Below, piece after piece: positions 18,876-26,167 of a stretch of 64,000 bases of DNA. Numbering within the stretch: position 1 is the first letter of the stretch; each line of letters begins with the position of its first letter. A program made the position numbers and the translations under genes. Below the pieces are notes generated by a model, which saw only the letters and a program-made list of their open reading frames with translations, did no database searches and had not been told where the DNA came from. Location of the stretch: positions 1,860,001 to 1,924,000 of the forward strand of contig NZ_NESP01000001.1 of NCBI RefSeq assembly GCF_003063475.1, read 5' to 3'. Source of the stretch: Limnohabitans curvus. Lineage in GTDB: Bacteria > Pseudomonadota > Gammaproteobacteria > Burkholderiales > Burkholderiaceae_C.

Positions 18876-19399
18876 TTTTTAAAACAAATAGGCGTACTGC
18901 GATGTTTGCAGGCGTTGCGGCTTTGGCCGGATTGGCAGGGGCTGGTATTGCTTGGAAACGTCACGCACCACGTGCGTTGGCACCAGATGCCATGCAGGCA
19001 CTTTGGTCATCTGAGTTCACGATGCCTTCTGGTGAGTCTTTGCTGATGTCTAGTTTGAAGGGACGACCTTTGGTTCTTAACTTCTGGGCCACGTGGTGTC
19101 CGCCATGTGTTGAAGAAATGCCGTTAATTGATGCGTTCTTTCGTCAAAATAAACAATATGGCTGGCAGGTGGTGGGTCTGGCCATTGACCAACCCAGTCG
19201 CGTCAAGCAATTTCTCAACCAATTTCCAGTGGATTACAGCATCGGCCTCGCGGGGCTAAATGGCACAGAATTAGGGAAGATGCTGGGAAATGAACAAAGT
19301 AGCCTGCCTTTTACGGTCGTTTTAGATGGCCAAGGTGCACTTTTACAACGCAAATTGGGCAAATTGACACCAGAAGATATCAAAAACTGGACGATCTAA
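18872..19399 (+). CDS. TlpA/ResA-like thiol-disulfide oxidoreductase
   Basis: A membrane-anchored or exported thioredoxin-fold protein of 175 residues. An N-terminal signal or anchor (AMFAGVAALAGLAGAGIAW, preceded by a Lys/Arg-rich start) is followed by the redox motif NFWATWCPPCVEEMP. The CPPC active site is typical of TlpA/ResA proteins that reduce apocytochrome c or copper-site cysteines in the periplasm. A cis-Pro region is seen in SSLPFTVVLDGQG. It overlaps the upstream hypothetical gene by four bases. Confidence 0.88.
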   Translation: MIFKTNRRTAMFAGVAALAGLAGAGIAWKRHAPRALAPDAMQALWSSEFTMPSGESLLMSSLKGRPLVLNFWATWCPPCVEEMPLIDAFFRQNKQYGWQVVGLAIDQPSRVKQFLNQFPVDYSIGLAGLNGTELGKMLGNEQSSLPFTVVLDGQGALLQRKLGKLTPEDIKNWTI

Positions 19400-19472
19400 T
19401 GCCCTACGGTGTGTTGTCGGCTTGCAAATTGGTGTAAATTAGCGTGTTATTTACAACAAATAAGGTGTAGTT

Positions 19473-19925
19473 ATGGATTTGCGAAAACTCAAGACGTTGA
19501 TTGACCTGGTCTCCGATTCCAATGTGTCTGAACTTGAAATCACTGAAGCAGAAGGCACGGTCCGTATCGTCAAGAGTGCGCCAGCCCCTGTGGCCATGGT
19601 GACGCAAATGGCTGCGCCTGTTGCCGTTGCGGCGCCTGTGGCGGCTGCACCTGCTGCAGCGCCTGCACCTGTGGTGGAAGCTGCACCTGCTGGTCACACG
19701 GTCAAGTCGCCCATGGTGGGCACGTTCTACCGTTCTTCTAGCCCTGGCGCCAAGTCATTTGCCGAAGTGGGCCAGCAAGTCAAAGAAGGCGACACCATCT
19801 GCATCATTGAAGCCATGAAGATCTTGAATGAGATCGAAGCAGACAAGTCCGGCACCATCACCAAGATCTTGGCTGAAAACGGCCAAGCAGTGGAATACGG
19901 CGCACCCCTGTTCATCATTGAATAA
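19473..19925 (+). CDS. accB: Biotin carboxyl carrier protein of acetyl-CoA carboxylase
   Basis: The carrier subunit of acetyl-CoA carboxylase, 150 residues. The N-terminal region ([12 protein letters not shown]) leads to an Ala/Pro-rich flexible linker (about residues 37-72). The C-terminal biotinyl domain begins at [15 protein letters not shown] and carries the biotinylation motif [14 protein letters not shown], with the target lysine at residue 116. The gap of 73 bp upstream is AT-rich and probably holds the accBC promoter. accC follows after 14 bp. Confidence 0.97.
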   Translation: MDLRKLKTLIDLVSDSNVSELEITEAEGTVRIVKSAPAPVAMVTQMAAPVAVAAPVAAAPAAAPAPVVEAAPAGHTVKSPMVGTFYRSSSPGAKSFAEVGQQVKEGDTICIIEAMKILNEIEADKSGTITKILAENGQAVEYGAPLFIIE

Positions 19926-19939
19926 CAGGCGGGCTTCCC

Positions 19940-21289
19940 ATGTTTAAAAAAATCCTGATCGCCAACCGTGGCGAAATCGCGCTGCGCATTCAACGCGCCT
20001 GCCGCGAGCTGGGTGTCAAAGCGGTGATGGTGTATTCCGAAGCCGACCGCGACGCCAAATACGTCAAGTTGGCCGACGAAGCTGTTTGTATTGGCCCAGC
20101 GGCTTCGACGCTGAGCTATCTGAACATGCCTGCCATCATTGCAGCCGCTGAAGTGACGGACTCTGAGGCCATTCATCCTGGCTACGGTTTCTTAAGCGAA
20201 AACGCTGACTTTGCGGAGCGCGTTGAAAAAAGCGGCTTCCAGTTCATTGGCCCCACCGCTGAATCTATCCGCATCATGGGCGACAAAGTGTCGGCCAAGC
20301 AATCCATGATCAAAGCGGGCGTGCCTTGCGTGCCGGGCTCTGAAGGCGAGTTGCCTGACGATCCTGCCGCGATCAAGCGCATTGCGAAGAGCGTGGGTTA
20401 CCCCGTCATCATCAAAGCCGCTGGCGGTGGTGGTGGTCGTGGCATGCGCGTGGTGCACACCGAAGCTGCTTTGATTAACGCGGTGGCGATGACCAAAGCC
20501 GAAGCGGGCACTGCCTTTGGCAACCCTGCTGTGTACATGGAGAAATACCTCCAAAACCCACGCCACATCGAAATTCAAATCTTGGCTGACAAGCACAAGA
20601 ACGCGGTGTACTTGGGCGAGCGCGATTGCTCGATGCAACGTCGTCACCAAAAAGTGATTGAAGAAGCACCAGCACCCGGCATTCCACGCAAGTTGATCGA
20701 GAAGATCGGTGAGCGTTGCGCGGCGGCTTGTAAAAAGATCAACTACCGCGGTGCCGGCACGTTTGAGTTTTTGTACGAAAACGGCGAGTTCTATTTCATT
20801 GAAATGAACACCCGCGTGCAGGTGGAACACCCCGTGACGGAATACATCACTGGCGTGGACATCGTGAAAACACAAATCATGGTGGCCGCAGGTTTGAAGT
20901 TGCCTTTCGCGCAGCGCGACATCGAAGTGCGTGGCCACTCGATCGAATGCCGTATCAACGCGGAAGATCCGTTCAAGTTCATCCCATCACCTGGCCGCAT
21001 CACCATGTGGCATGCCCCTGGCGGCCCCGGTGTGCGCGTGGACTCACACATTTACACCAACTACTACGTGCCGCCAAACTACGACTCGATGATCGGCAAA
21101 ATCATCGTGCACGGTGACACCCGTGACGAAGCGTTGGCACGCATGCGCACCGCCTTGGCTGAGACATTGGTGGAAGGCATCAACACCAACATCCCTCTGC
21201 ACCGCGAGTTGATGGTGGACGCCAAGTTCATGGCCGGTGGCACCAACATTCACTACTTGGAAGAGTGGCTCGCTGCTCACAAGCGCTGA
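19940..21289 (+). CDS. accC: Biotin carboxylase subunit of acetyl-CoA carboxylase
   Basis: An ATP-grasp enzyme of 449 residues that carboxylates AccB-biotin for malonyl-CoA formation. The N-terminal [16 protein letters not shown], the glycine-rich ATP loop [14 protein letters not shown] near residue 160, the [20 protein letters not shown] segment and [16 protein letters not shown] are all typical. The stop codon overlaps the prmA start in the form TGATG. Confidence 0.98.
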   Translation: MFKKILIANRGEIALRIQRACRELGVKAVMVYSEADRDAKYVKLADEAVCIGPAASTLSYLNMPAIIAAAEVTDSEAIHPGYGFLSENADFAERVEKSGFQFIGPTAESIRIMGDKVSAKQSMIKAGVPCVPGSEGELPDDPAAIKRIAKSVGYPVIIKAAGGGGGRGMRVVHTEAALINAVAMTKAEAGTAFGNPAVYMEKYLQNPRHIEIQILADKHKNAVYLGERDCSMQRRHQKVIEEAPAPGIPRKLIEKIGERCAAACKKINYRGAGTFEFLYENGEFYFIEMNTRVQVEHPVTEYITGVDIVKTQIMVAAGLKLPFAQRDIEVRGHSIECRINAEDPFKFIPSPGRITMWHAPGGPGVRVDSHIYTNYYVPPNYDSMIGKIIVHGDTRDEALARMRTALAETLVEGINTNIPLHRELMVDAKFMAGGTNIHYLEEWLAAHKR

Positions 21290-22170
21290 TGTTTGAACTG
21301 CGACTGATGTGCCCCGAAGACAGCGTCGAAGCTGTCTGCGAGGCACTGGATGCACTCGACGCTTTGAGTGTGTCCGTCGAAGACGTCGATGCCCAAACCG
21401 ATGCCGAGCAAGCCTTGTTTGGCGAACCCGGCATGCCGCCCCCCAAAGAAGGTTGGAAGCGCTCGCGCATCGTGGCCTTGTTTGCCGAGGAGTCTGTGGC
21501 CAAAGACGCATCGCGGTTGTTGGCCTTGCAAGACTTCTTTGCTGGCAGCGAAGTGTTGGGTATTCAGCCCGTGGCTGACCAAGACTGGGTGCGTTTGACG
21601 CAGTCGCAATTTGCGCCTGTGGAAATCACGTCTGAGTTTTGGATTGTTCCCACATGGCATGAGCCACCTGAGCAAGCGAAAAAAGTCATTCGCCTAGACC
21701 CCGGTCTGGCATTTGGCACAGGCACGCACCCCACCACACGCATGTGTTTGCGTTGGATTGCCACGCACGATGTGGCCAACCAACGTGTGCTCGATTACGG
21801 TTGCGGCTCTGGCATTTTGGCCATTGGTGCGGCTTTGCATGGCGCAAGCACGATTGATGCGGTCGATATTGACGATGCGGCTGTCACGGCCACCGTTCTC
21901 AATGCTGACGCGAACAATGTGCGCTTGAATGCGGGCTTGCCTGACAAAGCCACAGGCCATTACCAAACTGTGTTGGCCAACATCTTGGCGACACCGCTCA
22001 AAGTGTTGGCACCGCTGCTGCGCAGCCACGTGGCTGCTGGCGGCAACTTGGTGTTGGCGGGCATCCTTGAGCGACAAGCTCAAGAACTCAAAGACGCTTA
22101 CGCGCCGTATTGCACCTTGCAAGTGAGCGACTCTGAAGACGGCTGGATTTTGATGACCGCCCACTGCTGA
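21289..22170 (+). CDS. prmA: Ribosomal protein L11 methyltransferase
   Basis: A SAM-dependent methyltransferase that trimethylates ribosomal protein L11. The product has 293 residues from the ATG at 21289 that overlaps the accC stop (TGATG); an in-frame start 24 bases upstream lies inside accC. The N-terminal substrate domain is followed by LDPGLAFGTGTHPTTRMC, the SAM loop VLDYGCGSGILAIGAA and NILATPLKVLAPLL. The stop overlaps the next start, again by one base. Confidence 0.95.
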   Translation: MFELRLMCPEDSVEAVCEALDALDALSVSVEDVDAQTDAEQALFGEPGMPPPKEGWKRSRIVALFAEESVAKDASRLLALQDFFAGSEVLGIQPVADQDWVRLTQSQFAPVEITSEFWIVPTWHEPPEQAKKVIRLDPGLAFGTGTHPTTRMCLRWIATHDVANQRVLDYGCGSGILAIGAALHGASTIDAVDIDDAAVTATVLNADANNVRLNAGLPDKATGHYQTVLANILATPLKVLAPLLRSHVAAGGNLVLAGILERQAQELKDAYAPYCTLQVSDSEDGWILMTAHC

Positions 22171-22892
22171 TGCAAATCACCCACTGCCCCCAATGCGAGA
22201 CCGCCTTCAAGGTGTCGCCCCAACAGCTTGAGCTGGCCAAAGGGTGGGTGCGGTGTGGTCGTTGTTCGCATGTGTTTGAGGCGGCGCTGCATTTTGAGAC
22301 GCCGCCAGATATTCCAGTCGCACCGCTGCCCAATGCCGAGGCACCTTCGTTGTTTCGTGCTGCAATGTCACCTGCGGTTGTTGCGAACGAAGTGAAGCCT
22401 TCGGTTCAAGCGGCACAAGCTGACGATACAGACGCTGCACTGCCCTTGAAATGGGTCATCAGCGCGGGCGTGTTGGTGCTCGCATTGCTGATGCAGTTGT
22501 TGGTGGCACAACGCAATTGGTTGGCTGCCGAAGAACCCGCTTTGCGCCCCCTGCTGTCAGCCATGTGCGCCTGCGAAGTCACTTGGCCCCGTGAGCCCGA
22601 TGCCGTCCTGATTGAAAGCAGCAGCTTCACCGAAAACCCAGACGGTGGCTATATCGTTCAGTTGCGTTTGAAGAACACGCAACACCATGCTGTGGCCATG
22701 CCTGCTTTGGAGTTAAGTCTGACCGACTTGCAAGACCAAGTCTTGGTGCGTCGCGTGTTCACGGCTGACGAGCTGTCGGCCAAAGACCACGTGCAAGCTT
22801 TGCGCGATGTGCGTTCAACCCTGAATTTTGATTTGGACGACAAGGTCAGCAAGCGCATCACAGGTTTCCGCGCTCTCGTTTTTTATCCTTAA
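22170..22892 (+). CDS. Zinc-ribbon and DUF3426 membrane protein
   Basis: A 240-residue protein with an N-terminal MJ0042-type zinc ribbon (CPQC at residues 6-9 and CGRC about 22 residues later), a variable linker, one transmembrane helix (KWVISAGVLVLALLMQLLVA, about residues 92-111) and an exported DUF3426 domain containing YIVQLRLKNTQHHAVAMPAL. The architecture is common in Burkholderiales next to prmA. Its role is not known. Start and stop context indicates translational coupling with prmA. Confidence 0.85.
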   Translation: MQITHCPQCETAFKVSPQQLELAKGWVRCGRCSHVFEAALHFETPPDIPVAPLPNAEAPSLFRAAMSPAVVANEVKPSVQAAQADDTDAALPLKWVISAGVLVLALLMQLLVAQRNWLAAEEPALRPLLSAMCACEVTWPREPDAVLIESSSFTENPDGGYIVQLRLKNTQHHAVAMPALELSLTDLQDQVLVRRVFTADELSAKDHVQALRDVRSTLNFDLDDKVSKRITGFRALVFYP

Positions 22893-22926
22893 CGTTTTTC
22901 TTCTTTAATTTTCGAAAGTAGTTTTT

Positions 22927-23826
22927 ATGGCATCGCTGATTTGCGGCTCGCTCGCGTTCGACTCCATCATGAGCTTTGAAGGCCGATTTGCTGAGCAAAT
23001 ATTGCCTGACCAACTGCACATCTTGAATGTGTCGTTCTTGGTGCCGGCCTTACGCCGTGACTTTGGTGGCTGCGCGGGCAACATTGCCTACAGTTTGAAA
23101 GCTTTGGGCGGCACACCGTTGCCCATGGCCACTTTGGGCACAGATGCTGCCGATTACTTGCAGCGCTTGGAAACTTTGGGCATTTCCACCGAGTTCGTGC
23201 GCCAAGTGTCAGACACGTACACCGCACAAGCGATGATCATGACCGACCGTGACAACAACCAAATCACGGCATTCCACCCTGGCGCCATGATGCAAGCGCA
23301 CATCACGCAGATTGAAAAGCGCTCCGACATCAAGCTGGCCATCATTTCGCCCGATGGCCGTGATGCCATGGTGCAGCACGCTGAGCAGCTCAAAGCCGCA
23401 GACATTCCTTTTGTGTTCGATCCAGGCCAAGGCCTGCCCATGTTTGATGGCGCTGATTTGTCGCGCTTCATCGACCAAGCCACTTGGGTCACCGTGAACG
23501 ACTACGAAGGCAAGATGCTGAGTGACCGCACAGGCTTGAGCCATGCAGACATTTCACGCCGCGTACAAGGCCTGATCGTCACATTGGGTGCCGAAGGCTG
23601 TGAAGTGTGGGTCGATGGCGAAAAAACCCTTGTGCCGCCTGTCAAAGCCGCTGCGGTGGTGGACCCCACGGGTTGTGGCGATGCATGGCGCGGTGCGTTG
23701 TTGTTTGGCTTGGAGCAAGGTTGGTCACTGGCCAAGTGCGCTGCTTTGGGTAACCAAGTGGGCGCACTCAAAATTGCGCAACGCGGTCCCCAAAACTACT
23801 CTGTCGAAGGTTTGACCATTGCGTAA
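22927..23826 (+). CDS. PfkB-family carbohydrate/nucleoside kinase
   Basis: A ribokinase-fold sugar or nucleoside kinase of 299 residues. The N-terminal substrate-binding part has FGGCAGNIAYSLKALGG, and the C-terminal ATP and anion-hole motif is DPTGCGDAWRGALLFGL, with the catalytic Asp in GCGD. The family resemblance is to adenosine kinase-like PfkB proteins, but the substrate cannot be fixed from sequence. It lies 34 bp after the DUF3426 gene. Confidence 0.86.
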   Translation: MASLICGSLAFDSIMSFEGRFAEQILPDQLHILNVSFLVPALRRDFGGCAGNIAYSLKALGGTPLPMATLGTDAADYLQRLETLGISTEFVRQVSDTYTAQAMIMTDRDNNQITAFHPGAMMQAHITQIEKRSDIKLAIISPDGRDAMVQHAEQLKAADIPFVFDPGQGLPMFDGADLSRFIDQATWVTVNDYEGKMLSDRTGLSHADISRRVQGLIVTLGAEGCEVWVDGEKTLVPPVKAAAVVDPTGCGDAWRGALLFGLEQGWSLAKCAALGNQVGALKIAQRGPQNYSVEGLTIA

Positions 23827-23832
23827 AAGGTG

Positions 23833-23849
23833 AGGCGCTGTTCGCGCCT
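23833..23849 (+). terminator. Weak hairpin after the PfkB-family gene
   Basis: AGGCGC (23833-23838) and GCGCCT (23844-23849) form a 6-bp GC-rich stem with a 5-base loop between two converging genes. No T-run follows, so this is at best a weak terminator. Confidence 0.3.
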
Positions 23850-24157
23850 TAACCGACCAAGGCTGACCATTCGGCTTTGACACAAGCAGCTGCGTTGATC
23901 CGCAGCTGTTTTCGTTTGGAAGTCTGCCCACGGACCAGTTCGATATCGCGCTTGGCAACGCCCAATGCGTCTGCGAGCCAGGCGATGAGCGCCAAATTGG
24001 CTTTGCCATCTACGGGGGGCGCATGCAAACGCACACGCAATGCGCCATCGTGAGAGCCGTCAGCCTGTGTGCGCGAGGCGTTGGGAATGACGTGGATGTC
24101 CACGATCACTGCACCTGTTTTTTCCAAGCGAAGGTAAGAGGTGGCAGGTAGGTTCAT
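23849..24157 (-). CDS. DUF167 (YggU) family protein
   Basis: A small YggU-type protein of 102 residues from the ATG at 24157 (starting MNLPATSYLRL). Family motifs are VDIHVIPNASRTQ, LRVRLHAPPVDGKANLALI and VRGQTSKRKQLRI. A longer frame from 24217 would cover the strong terminator of the upstream H1-like gene, so the internal ATG is preferred. The cellular role of the family is not established. Confidence 0.83.
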   Translation of the reverse strand: MNLPATSYLRLEKTGAVIVDIHVIPNASRTQADGSHDGALRVRLHAPPVDGKANLALIAWLADALGVAKRDIELVRGQTSKRKQLRINAAACVKAEWSALVG

Positions 24158-24172
24158 GAGCGAGGGATGAAG

Positions 24173-24203
24173 AAAAAGCCCGAAACCTTGCGGTATCGGG
24201 CTT
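24173..24203 (-). terminator. Rho-independent terminator of the H1-like gene
   Basis: On the minus strand, AAGCCCGA and TCGGGCTT form an 8-bp stem with an inner ACC/GGT pairing and a T-rich tail (TTTTTC). It lies 37 bp after the H1-like stop codon and before the DUF167 start at 24157. Confidence 0.85.
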
Positions 24204-24239
24204 GAGCTAACGGTCAACCGTTGCCTTGATCAATACAGA

Positions 24240-24683
24240 TTAAGGCTTGCTAGCTGTTGGGAAAGGCCAAGCAGCTTGCGGGTTTAACGTTGTCTGTGCG
24301 TGGGCAGCGGGTGCTTTCGCAGCTTTCTTTGCAGCAGGCTTTTTAGCGGCTTTTTTCGCAGCTGGTTTTTTGGCAGCAGGCTTTTTAGCAGCTGTTTTCT
24401 TTGCTACTTTTTTAGCGGCTGTTTTTTTGGCAGCAGGCTTTTTAGCGGCAGCTTTTTTAACGGCTGGCTTCTTAGCTGCTACTTTCTTAGCTGCTGGCTT
24501 TTTGGCCGCAACTTTTTTGGCAGCAGGCTTCTTAGCTGCTACTTTTTTAGCTGCTGGCTTTTTAGCTGCAACTTTTTTGGCAGCAGGCTTCTTAGCCGCT
24601 ACTTTTTTAGCTGCTGGCTTTTTGGCCGCGACAGCTTTCTTTGCAGGGGCTTTTTTAACAGCCGATTTTTTTGCAGTTGCCAT
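24240..24683 (-). CDS. Histone H1-like Ala/Lys/Pro-rich DNA-binding protein
   Basis: A very basic 147-residue protein made almost wholly of A, K, P and V. Five perfect decapeptides PAAKKVAAKK occupy residues 23-72, followed by degenerate copies to about residue 125. A non-repetitive tail ends in NPQAAWPFPTASKP. Such proteins resemble the C-terminal tail of eukaryotic H1 and chlamydial Hc2-type proteins and are thought to compact or coat DNA. A good ribosome-binding site (AGGAGAAC) precedes the start. Confidence 0.88.
   Translation of the reverse strand: MATAKKSAVKKAPAKKAVAAKKPAAKKVAAKKPAAKKVAAKKPAAKKVAAKKPAAKKVAAKKPAAKKVAAKKPAVKKAAAKKPAAKKTAAKKVAKKTAAKKPAAKKPAAKKAAKKPAAKKAAKAPAAHAQTTLNPQAAWPFPTASKP
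24468..24617 (-). repeat. Tandem 30-bp repeats within the H1-like gene
   Basis: Five consecutive 30-bp units each encode PAAKKVAAKK. They differ mainly at synonymous positions. Such tracts can change copy number by slippage or recombination without losing frame. Confidence 0.8.
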
Positions 24684-24766
24684 TTTCTGTTCTCCTAGAT
24701 CGAATTTAGATCATTGGGTGAAAAACACTTCGCACGGTTTTTTGTGTGCAAAGCGATTCATGGCGC

Positions 24767-24780
24767 TGGACCCGGGTCCA
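24767..24780. repeat. 14-bp perfect palindrome upstream of the H1-like gene
   Basis: TGGACCCGGGTCCA is a perfect 14-bp palindrome. It lies in the 191-bp spacer between the H1-like gene start and the nrdB stop, both transcribed leftward, so it could be an operator for the H1-like gene or part of the nrdB 3' end. Confidence 0.4.
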
Positions 24781-24798
24781 ACCCCATGAACAGGGTGC

Positions 24799-24844
24799 GT
24801 CCACCACCACACCTCGTGAGCGGGTGTTTGTAGTTGTGGTGGAC
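24799..24844. repeat. Inverted repeat downstream of nrdB
   Basis: GTCCACCAC (24799-24807) and GTGGTGGAC (24836-24844) are perfect inverted arms, with further inner pairing of ACACC and GGTGT. It lies 30 bp beyond the nrdB stop on the minus strand. No T-run follows, so it may be a 3'-end stabilising structure rather than a simple terminator. Confidence 0.45.
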
Positions 24845-24874
24845 AAATTGGGTGACATGTGTGTGTTTAAGCCA

Positions 24875-26083
24875 TCAATCCCAGGAAAGAGCACCACCAG
24901 ATTGGTACTCGATCACACGGGTTTCAAAGAAGTTACGTTCTTTCTTGAGGTCGATCATCTCGCTCATCCAAGGGAACGGGTTTTCTTCATTGGGGAACAG
25001 GGCTTCCAAACCGATTTGCGTGGCGCGGCGGTTGGCGATGTAGCGCAAGTAACCTTTGAACATGGATGCGTTCAAGCCCAACACGCCACGTGGCATGGTG
25101 TCTTCTGCATAACGGTATTCGAGTTCAACGGCTTGCATGAACAAGGCTTTGATTTCTTCTTTGAACTCGGCTGTCCACAGTTGTGGGTTTTCGAGTTTGA
25201 TCTGGTTGATCAAATCAATGCCAAAGTTGCAGTGCATGGACTCATCACGCAAGATGTATTGGTACTGCTCTGCAGCGCCTGTCATTTTGTTTTGGCGACC
25301 CAAGGCCAAGATTTGCGTGAAGCCCACGTAGAAGAACAAGCCTTCCATCAAGCAAGCGAACACGATCAGCGACTTCAAGAGTGTTTGGTCGGTTTGCAGT
25401 GTGCCGGTGTGGAAGTTGGGGTCCATGATCGCGTCGATGAACGGAATCAAGAACTCGTCTTTGTCGCGGATGGATTTGACTTCGTGGTACGCGTTGAAGA
25501 TCTCGCCTTCGTCCAAGCCCAAAGACTCGACGATGTATTGGTAGGCGTGTGTGTGAATCGCTTCTTCAAACGCTTGGCGCAACAAGAACTGGCGGCACTC
25601 AGGCGCGGTGATGTGGCGGTAAGTGCCCAACACGATGTTGTTGGCAGCCAATGAGTCAGCCGTCACGAAGAAGCCGAGGTTGCGCATGATCAAACGGCGC
25701 TCGTCATCGGTCAAACCATTTGGGTCTTTCCACAAAGCGATGTCGCGTGTCATGTTCACTTCTTGCGGCATCCAGTGGTTGGCGCAAGTGGCGAGGTATT
25801 TTTCCCAAGCCCATTTGTATTTGAAAGGCACCAACTGGTTGACGTCGGTTTGACCGTTGATGATGCGCTTGTCCGCTGCGGTGACACGGCGTGTGCTACT
25901 GGCTGCAGCTGAAGCCGCAGGTGCAACAGGTGCAGTTGCACCATCATTCAAAGTGCGGGTAGCCGCAACAGGCTGCATGGCAGGTGTCGCAGAAAGAGGT
26001 GGGAGTTCCATCGAGCGGTTGGGTAAACCGCTTGCAAGAGGTGATGGCGATGAGGGCTTGACTTCTTCGTCCCAGGTCAGCAT
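24875..26083 (-). CDS. nrdB: Class Ia ribonucleotide reductase beta subunit
   Basis: The radical-generating subunit of aerobic ribonucleotide reductase, 402 residues. An N-terminal Ala/Pro/Ser-rich extension of about 65 residues precedes the ferritin-like core. Diiron ligands lie in [12 protein letters not shown], in [17 protein letters not shown] and in the later [16 protein letters not shown] and [13 protein letters not shown] helices. The C-terminal tail that docks to NrdA is present ([10 protein letters not shown]). It lies 84 bp downstream of nrdA, and the nrdA promoter probably drives both. Confidence 0.96.
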   Translation of the reverse strand: MLTWDEEVKPSSPSPLASGLPNRSMELPPLSATPAMQPVAATRTLNDGATAPVAPAASAAASSTRRVTAADKRIINGQTDVNQLVPFKYKWAWEKYLATCANHWMPQEVNMTRDIALWKDPNGLTDDERRLIMRNLGFFVTADSLAANNIVLGTYRHITAPECRQFLLRQAFEEAIHTHAYQYIVESLGLDEGEIFNAYHEVKSIRDKDEFLIPFIDAIMDPNFHTGTLQTDQTLLKSLIVFACLMEGLFFYVGFTQILALGRQNKMTGAAEQYQYILRDESMHCNFGIDLINQIKLENPQLWTAEFKEEIKALFMQAVELEYRYAEDTMPRGVLGLNASMFKGYLRYIANRRATQIGLEALFPNEENPFPWMSEMIDLKKERNFFETRVIEYQSGGALSWD

Positions 26084-26167
26084 AAAAAATTATCCAATGT
26101 GTGAATTATGAATGCAACGAAGACAAACGCAAAGCATTCGTGAACTTCGTTGCAAGTTTTTGTTGTA

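Noticed and set aside
24158..24217. N-terminal extension of the DUF167 gene
   Set aside because: It covers the strong terminator of the upstream H1-like gene; the ATG at 24157 fits the family better.
24247..24789. Long plus-strand frame opposite the H1-like gene, rich in Ala, Phe and Leu
   Set aside because: It is the exact complement of the Ala/Lys repeat gene and its composition follows from that. It has no ribosome-binding site of its own.
24746..25654. 302-codon plus-strand frame opposite nrdB
   Set aside because: It lies almost wholly antisense to the well-supported nrdB gene and has the His/Val-rich composition of a shadow frame.
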